64,000 nucleotides of DNA from Streptomyces sp. P9-A4. Lineage in GTDB: Bacteria; Actinomycetota; Actinomycetes; Streptomycetales; Streptomycetaceae. The notes under the pieces are model-generated. The model made no database searches, was not told the origin of the DNA, and worked only from the letters and a program-made list of their open reading frames with translations. The DNA is taken from NCBI RefSeq assembly GCF_036634195.1, contig NZ_JAZIFY010000001.1:6148501-6212500 (forward strand). The letters run 5' to 3'. A program made the translations under genes and the position numbers. How positions within the stretch are numbered: the first letter of the stretch is position 1; each line of letters begins with the position of its first letter. Of the stretch, positions 62,227 through 64,000 are shown one piece after another.

Positions 62227-62801
62227 CCGTGCCCCACCAGTCCACCCCGCCCCGCACCCCGCAGGAGAGGCTCCCCGAGGACCACCGGCACATGATCCGC
62301 CGCCGCTGGCTGACGGCCGTCATCATCGTGCTGCTCGTCGGCATCCCGGCCGGCTATCTCGTCATCTCCGCCGGGCAGAGCCGCGACAGCGGCCGGGACA
62401 AGGAGCGCGAGTCCTCGGCGGCCGGCCTCCAGGAGAACTGGCCCTCGCTGATGAAGCGCCGGGTGTTCGAGGTGCCGGTCCCGGCCGGGGCGTGGGGCGT
62501 CGCCTACTACGAGACCAGCAACTGGAAGACGAGCAGGCTGTACGTGCAGTTCTCGACGACCGCGACGGGTCTCGACGTCTTCCTCGCCGAGTCCGGCACG
62601 AGCCGGGCGGCCCTCACCCCCGGGCGGGTGACCGTCGGCGAGCGGGACGTCGAGATCGCCGGCTGGCGCTTCGTGGAGGGCATGCAGTGGTCGGGCACCA
62701 CGGTGACCCGTGAGAAGCCGCGGCCGCACACCGACATCACGGTCGACCTCACGGACCCGGCGTTCCCCCGGGTGTACGCGGTCTCGGCGACGAGTCCCTG
62801 A
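62223..62801 (+). CDS. Single-pass membrane protein of unknown function
   Basis: This 192-residue protein has a short cytoplasmic N-terminus, one membrane helix (about residues 28-48, WLTAVIIVLLVGIPAGYLVIS) and an extracellular domain of about 140 residues with alternating beta-strand pattern (GAWGVAYYETSNWKTSRLYVQF, GRVTVGERDVEIAGWRFVEG). No family recognised. Its ATG overlaps the ROK kinase stop (ATGA), so it belongs to the sugar operon by position; whether it works with the transporter is unknown. Confidence 0.8.
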   Translation: MTVPHQSTPPRTPQERLPEDHRHMIRRRWLTAVIIVLLVGIPAGYLVISAGQSRDSGRDKERESSAAGLQENWPSLMKRRVFEVPVPAGAWGVAYYETSNWKTSRLYVQFSTTATGLDVFLAESGTSRAALTPGRVTVGERDVEIAGWRFVEGMQWSGTTVTREKPRPHTDITVDLTDPAFPRVYAVSATSP

Positions 62802-62847
62802 GATCCGGTCCTGAGAGCGGCCGGACGTCGTCCGGCCCGCCCGTCCT

Positions 62848-63288
62848 TCAGGCGTTCTTCTCCATGCCCGGGCGCAGCCGGGCGAGCAGGGTGTAGAGGG
62901 TCGCGCTCTCGTCCGCGTCGAGGGTGTCGAGCGCGCCGCTGGTGGCCTGCATCTCCTCGCGGACACGGCGGATGACCTCGCGGCCCTCGTCGGTCGCGAC
63001 GACGTTCTTCACACGGCGGTCGGCGGGGTCGGGCTCACGGCGGACCAGGTCGCGGGCCTCCAGGCGGTCGATGATCCCGGTGACGTTGGACGCGTCGCAG
63101 ACCAGCAGGGTGGCGAGCGCGCGCATCGGCAGCGGGCCGTTCAGCTGGGCGAGGACCTTCGCCTGGGTGGAGGTCAGTCCGTGGTGCGCGGCGGCGGACG
63201 CGAAGTCGCGCCACTGGGCCGTGCCGATGGCGGCGAGCAGCTCCATGAGCTGCAGCTTCGTGGGGGTGGCGGGGGTGGTCGCGCTCAT
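62848..63288 (-). CDS. MarR family transcriptional regulator
   Basis: This 146-residue regulator has the MarR winged helix: HGLTSTQAKVLAQLNGPLPM, ALATLLVCDASNVTGIIDRLEARDLVRREPDPADRRVKNVVATDEG. It acts as a dimer and usually loses DNA binding on meeting a drug-like or phenolic ligand. It is divergent from an MFS transporter, and the 136 bases between them hold three copies of TTGA-N5-TCAA, so it should repress both genes. Confidence 0.92.
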   Translation of the reverse strand: MSATTPATPTKLQLMELLAAIGTAQWRDFASAAAHHGLTSTQAKVLAQLNGPLPMRALATLLVCDASNVTGIIDRLEARDLVRREPDPADRRVKNVVATDEGREVIRRVREEMQATSGALDTLDADESATLYTLLARLRPGMEKNA

Positions 63289-63310
63289 GGGACGAGCCTA
63301 CTCAGAACAC

Positions 63311-63385
63311 TTGACATTATCAATTGTTTACTTGACCACCTCAAGTATCCGGGCCTACCTTCGTCGAAGTACTTGATGAGATCAA
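63311..63385. promoter_or_regulatory. Triple MarR-type operator and divergent promoters
   Basis: TTGA-N5-TCAA occurs at 63311-63323, 63332-63344 and 63373-63385, with starts 21 and 41 bp apart. The middle copy extends to ACTTGA-CCACC-TCAAGT (63330-63346). For marR, TTGAGG (plus 63339-63344), 17 bases and GATAAT (plus 63316-63321) form a promoter on the minus strand. For the MFS gene, TTGACC (63332-63337), 18 bases and TACCTT (63356-63361) form one on the plus strand. Confidence 0.75.
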
Positions 63386-63424
63386 ACATCGACGGACTAA
63401 AGCACTGAAAAGGCCTCTCCTGTC

Positions 63425-64000
63425 ATGAGCCACACCCCCGCGCCGCCCTCCGCCGATCCCCGGCGCGAGACGCTCATCGTCTTCGCCCTGAGCCTCGCCG
63501 CCATGGTCGTCTCGATGATGCAGACCCTGCCGGTCCCGATCCTCGGCCTCATCCGCGCCGACCTGGGCACCTCGGCCGCGAACGTGAGCTGGGTGACCAC
63601 CGCGACCCTGCTCTCCGCCGCCGTCTTCACCCCGCTGCTCGGCCGCTTCGGCGACCAGCACGGAAAGAAGCCCACCCTCGTCGCCGTCCTCGGCGTCATG
63701 GTCGCCGGCTCCGTCGTCGCCGCCCTCGCGACCTCGCTGCCCCTGCTCGTCCTCGGCCGCGTCCTCCAGGGCGCCGCCACCGCGATCTTCCCGCTCGCCC
63801 TCTCCGTACTCCGCGAGGAGGTCCGCCCGCAGAAGCTGCCCGGCGCCATGTCGCTGGTCAGCGGCACCCTCGCCTTCGGCAGCGGACTCGCGCTCGTCGC
63901 GACCGGCCTGCTCACCTCGGGCTCCGGTGCCGACTACCGCAACGCCTTCTGGATGGCGACCGGCTTCGCCGCGCTCGCCCTGCTGGCCGTCGTCCTCCTC
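63425..64000 (+). CDS. MFS transporter (DHA2-like), truncated by window end
   Basis: The first 192 residues of a major facilitator are visible: six hydrophobic segments with ILGLIRADLGTSAANVSWVTTATLL, the loop LLGRFGDQHGKKPTLVAVLG (motif A) and VLGRVLQGAATAIFPLALSVLREEV, the pattern of drug:proton antiporters with 12 or 14 helices. The paired MarR regulator also points to efflux of a toxic compound. The gene continues beyond the window. The ATG at 63425 is the first plausible start. Confidence 0.9.
   Translation, partial: MSHTPAPPSADPRRETLIVFALSLAAMVVSMMQTLPVPILGLIRADLGTSAANVSWVTTATLLSAAVFTPLLGRFGDQHGKKPTLVAVLGVMVAGSVVAALATSLPLLVLGRVLQGAATAIFPLALSVLREEVRPQKLPGAMSLVSGTLAFGSGLALVATGLLTSGSGADYRNAFWMATGFAALALLAVVLL

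Overview
The window is chromosomal DNA from a Streptomyces or a very close actinomycete. GC content is very high, third codon positions are almost always G or C, GTG starts are common, stop-start overlaps (ATGA/GTGA) are frequent, and several genes have a TANNNT box only 6-8 bases before the start codon, as leaderless Streptomyces genes do. The order gcl, catalase, glxR, hyi, urate oxidase genes, then malate synthase, allR, allB and alc follows the purine and allantoin catabolism region that I recall from Streptomyces coelicolor. I see no rRNA, tRNA, CRISPR array or intact mobile element.

Layout. 1-7000: the tail of an upstream gene, a GAF-LuxR regulator divergent from two coupled acyl-CoA synthetases, a GNAT acetyltransferase, a TIGR04222-type membrane protein and a zinc-ribbon protein with a degenerate Mrr-like end. 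7100-23400: ureide and glyoxylate metabolism: gcl, a regulator/MFS pair, catalase, glxR-hyi, a small pair (MTH1187-like protein and DauR-type HTH protein), uraD-uraH-urate oxidase, two NCS2 permeases around an 8-oxoguanine deaminase-type amidohydrolase, and a racemase-fold protein lacking both catalytic cysteines. 23400-29500: poorly characterised genes (FN3 lipoprotein, Beta-family protein, a 596-residue protein, a secreted SGNH hydrolase). 29700-43000: malate synthase, a MobA-like transferase, a heme-efflux-like ABC transporter with its two-component system, a second two-component system, then allR, allB and alc. 43000-49300: an SDR, a DHFR-fold protein, and an accessory patch with a membrane M48 peptidase operon beside a decayed Tn3-family transposase. 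49300-55200: a DMT transporter, a third two-component system, and a P450 coupled to an ECF sigma factor. 55600-64000: an H-type lectin, a sugar uptake and oxidation locus (Gfo/Idh oxidoreductase, GntR, ABC transporter, ROK kinase), and a MarR/MFS pair cut by the window end.

How the genes work together. Urate is oxidised by urate oxidase, releasing H2O2 that the nearby catalase can remove. UraH and UraD finish allantoin synthesis, and AllB and Alc take allantoin to ureidoglycolate and then glyoxylate. Gcl and GlxR turn glyoxylate into glycerate, Hyi links hydroxypyruvate, and malate synthase sends glyoxylate to malate. Two palindrome families tie these scattered units together. The first, TTCY-N7-RGAA, occurs as two copies exactly 21 bp apart before gcl, hyi, malate synthase and allB, and is probably the AllR operator. 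The second, near TTCAACAAACTGTTGACG, overlaps the -35 box of both catalase and the urate oxidase operon and recurs before malate synthase and allB. Its regulator is unidentified; the DauR-type HTH protein next to the urate oxidase operon is the best local candidate.
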